This document shows, piece by piece, positions 6,507-8,079 of a stretch of DNA of 8,079 bases. A model generated the notes under the pieces. The model saw nothing but the letters and a program-made list of their open reading frames with translations. It was not told the DNA's origin and did not search any database. Made by a program: the position numbers and the translations under genes. This DNA is from Acidimicrobiales bacterium (GTDB lineage: Bacteria > Actinomycetota > Acidimicrobiia > Acidimicrobiales > Palsa-688), in contig JASHVH010000488.1 in assembly GCA_030039575.1 (NCBI GenBank), forward strand, positions 1-8,079, given 5' to 3'. Every line of letters begins with the position of its first letter. Position 1 is the stretch's first letter.

Positions 6507-7648
6507 TACGCCAGTTCCCCCTCGGTGTGGTCCCGCAGCTCCCGCCGGGGCTGGCCCACATAGGCCGAAAGTGGCCGTATGAGAGCGTTGTTGGCTCGCT
6601 GCTCAATGATGTGAGCCGTCCAACCCGTGATGCGGCTCATGACAAAAATAGGTGTAAACGTGGGGATGTCGAAGCCCATCAGGTAGTAGGCCGGGCCGGT
6701 GGCGTAATCGAGGTTCGGGTAAAGGCCTTTACTTTCTCGCATCGCCCGTTCGAGCGCGTCGTAGACAGCCATCAATTGGCGCCCCTTCTCGCTCGTGCCG
6801 GCCAGCCGCTCGAGGGAAGCGCGCATTGTGGGTACCCGGCTGTCCCCGTGCTTGTAGACGCGGTGGCCGAACCCCATCACTTTCTGGCCCGAGGCCAGCG
6901 TGGTCGTCAGCCACTCGTCGACCCGCTCAGGCCGGCTCACCTCGGTGAAGATCCCCATCACGGCCTCGTTGGCCCCGCCGTGCAAAGGCCCTTTCAGGGC
7001 TCCGATGGCCCCGGTGACCGCCGAGTAAAGATCGGACAAGGTCGAGGTGATGACCCGCGCCGTGAACGTCGAGGCGTTGAACCCGTGCTCGGCGTACAGC
7101 ACCATGGAGACCTCAAAACTCCGGACGACCTCTTTGTCGGGCACCTGCCCCGAGCACATGTAAAAGAAGTTCTCAGAAAAAGAAAGGGTCGGGTCGGGGG
7201 CGATAGGGGGCTGGCCGTTCCTGCGGCGCTGTTCGGCGGCAACGATGGTCGGTAGCTTGGCCCATAGGTCTAACGATTTTTCTAGTTCTGCCTCGGGCGA
7301 CGGGTCGTCCTCCGTGGGGTCCTGCGCCCCCAGGTAGCTAACCGCCGTCCGCAGCACGTCCATCGGGTGACAAGTCAGCGGTAGCCCGGAGAGGGCGTGC
7401 GACAGTTCGGTTGGCACCTGGCGCCGGGAACGCTCAGCTGCTTCGAGGTCCTCGAGCTGCGCCGAGGTAGGCAGCTCACCGTGCCAGATGAGGTAGGCGA
7501 CCTCTTCGAAGGAGCAGGACGCCGCCAGCTCGGGGACGGGGTACCCCCGGTAGAGGAGAGAACCGGTCTCCTCGTCCACTACGGAGACCGCCGAGGTGTC
7601 CGCCGTTACGCCCGCCAAACCTCTTTTGACCTCAGTCGGTCCGCTCAC
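6506..7648 (-). CDS. prpC: 2-methylcitrate synthase / citrate synthase
   Basis: A 380-residue citrate synthase-family enzyme that condenses propionyl-CoA (or acetyl-CoA) with oxaloacetate in the cytosol; the length is normal for the short bacterial type. The catalytic triad is visible: His223 in GPLHGGANEAVM, His262 in GFGHRVYKHGD and Asp314 in NLDYATGPAYYL. His188 in AEHGFNAST and the later Arg-rich signature (RITGWTAHIIEQ, R339; IRP, R358) fit the oxaloacetate- and CoA-binding regions. The N-terminus (GLAGVTADTSAVSVVD...GSLLYRGYPV) is the usual family opening. Family alone does not separate methylcitrate from citrate synthase; the overlapping prpB neighbour favours methylcitrate synthase, the first step of propionate breakdown. 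The GTG start at 7648 overlaps the prpB stop as GTGA. The stop shares its last base with the start of the membrane-protein gene. Confidence 0.93.
   Translation of the reverse strand: MSGPTEVKRGLAGVTADTSAVSVVDEETGSLLYRGYPVPELAASCSFEEVAYLIWHGELPTSAQLEDLEAAERSRRQVPTELSHALSGLPLTCHPMDVLRTAVSYLGAQDPTEDDPSPEAELEKSLDLWAKLPTIVAAEQRRRNGQPPIAPDPTLSFSENFFYMCSGQVPDKEVVRSFEVSMVLYAEHGFNASTFTARVITSTLSDLYSAVTGAIGALKGPLHGGANEAVMGIFTEVSRPERVDEWLTTTLASGQKVMGFGHRVYKHGDSRVPTMRASLERLAGTSEKGRQLMAVYDALERAMRESKGLYPNLDYATGPAYYLMGFDIPTFTPIFVMSRITGWTAHIIEQRANNALIRPLSAYVGQPRRELRDHTEGELA
6516..6522 (-). promoter_or_regulatory. Ribosome-binding site of the membrane-protein gene, inside prpC
   Basis: The minus strand reads AGGGGGA nine bases before the GTG at 6506-6504, within the Glu-Gly-Glu codons at the prpC C-terminus. 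It decides the start in favour of GTG 6506 over the ATG at 6410 and supports translational coupling with prpC. Confidence 0.6.
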
Positions 7649-8079
7649 ACTTCTCCCAGCTCTGCGTCGAATGTCGTGTAATCGTCGTACCCAAGCAGTT
7701 CGTACAGTCGGGCCCGAGACTGCATTTGCTCCACTAACCCTTTTTGTGTACCCACGGACGCGAGCTCACCAAGCCCACGCTCAGCGGCCCCCATGGCCAG
7801 GCGTAACAGCGTAACCGGGTAGATGGCGATGTTCACGCCAACCGAGGCCAGCGTGGCTGCATCGAGCAGCTCAGTCTTGCCGAACTCGGTCATATTGGCA
7901 AGAACAGGGGCCTCGATGGCCTTTTTGAACCGCTCGAACTCCTCGGCGTCCTCGAGAGCCTCGGGGAAGATCATGTCGGCCCCGGCATCGAGGTAGGACT
8001 TCGCCCGCTCAATGGCGGCCCCGAGGCCCTCGATGGTGCGCGCCTCCGTCCGGGCGCAAATGACGAAGCGCGTGTCGCG
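7645..8079 (-). CDS. prpB: 2-methylisocitrate lyase, 5'-truncated by the window edge
   Basis: C-terminal 144 residues of an isocitrate lyase/PEP mutase-superfamily enzyme, which cleaves 2-methylisocitrate to pyruvate and succinate in the methylcitrate cycle. The frame is open to base 8079, so the start and the KKCGH-type catalytic loop lie outside the window. Visible family marks, in order: the strand ending ICARTEA (8061-8041), the conserved AGADMIFPEA segment around 7985-7957, ANMTEFGKT (7899-7873), the NIAIYPVTLLRLAMGAAERG helix region, and the C-terminal GTQ...MQSRARLYELLGYDDY tail. The ART, FPEA and NMTEFG elements hold residues known to line the substrate pocket in E. coli PrpB. A broader oxaloacetate decarboxylase or carboxyphosphoenolpyruvate phosphonomutase-like role is possible for the superfamily, but the overlapping prpC makes PrpB by far the best call. 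prpD, which would complete the cycle, may lie upstream outside the window. Confidence 0.93.
   Translation of the reverse strand, partial: RDTRFVICARTEARTIEGLGAAIERAKSYLDAGADMIFPEALEDAEEFERFKKAIEAPVLANMTEFGKTELLDAATLASVGVNIAIYPVTLLRLAMGAAERGLGELASVGTQKGLVEQMQSRARLYELLGYDDYTTFDAELGEV
7653..7657 (-). promoter_or_regulatory. Ribosome-binding site of prpC
   Basis: The minus strand reads GGGAG followed by AAGT and the GTG start at 7648. It lies within the last codons of prpB, so prpC is probably translated from the same message and coupled to prpB. Confidence 0.6.

Noticed and set aside
5391..7255. Plus-strand open frames opposite the membrane protein and prpC
   Set aside because: They are antisense shadows of well-supported minus-strand genes, with no ribosome-binding sites or domains.

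Overview
The window is high-GC, gene-dense DNA from a bacterial chromosome. Several features point to an actinobacterium. The starts are mostly GTG, the codons are GC-ending, the DNA polymerase I has a Tyr in its O-helix and has lost its proofreading residues, and the methylcitrate genes are tightly overlapped. An Acidimicrobiia-like soil or aquatic lineage is plausible, but this is inference from style, not a phylogenetic result.

Layout, left to right. (1) The C-terminal four fifths of DNA polymerase I (polA) runs on the + strand and enters from outside the window. (2) A 227-base gap holds a 9-bp tandem repeat and a possible 19-codon leader ORF that overlaps the next start. (3) A cytosolic diguanylate cyclase follows on the + strand. 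It has a long TPR-like helical sensor region, a signalling helix and an intact GGEEF domain whose product-inhibition site is degenerate. (4) A 485-base gap between convergent genes carries several inverted repeats and no convincing gene. (5) On the - strand, reading right to left, come methylisocitrate lyase (prpB, 5' end outside the window), 2-methylcitrate/citrate synthase (prpC) and a 673-residue polytopic membrane protein that resembles GT-C-type glycosyltransferases.

How the genes work together. prpB and prpC overlap by 4 bases (GTGA) and encode the lyase and synthase of the methylcitrate cycle, which turns propionyl-CoA and oxaloacetate into pyruvate and succinate. The membrane-protein gene starts on the last base of the prpC stop codon (TAGTG), with a ribosome-binding site inside the prpC 3' end. 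The three are therefore probably one transcript, although the membrane protein has no obvious metabolic link to propionate. polA and the cyclase lie in the same direction, but a gap separates them and nothing ties them functionally.

I see no CRISPR array, insertion sequence, tRNA or rRNA, and no clear new defence or mobile system. The points most worth a second look are the cyclase with its altered I-site and unknown TPR input, the TAGTG-coupled membrane protein, the long hairpin and other inverted repeats in the convergent gap, and the coding-like repeat tract just after polA.
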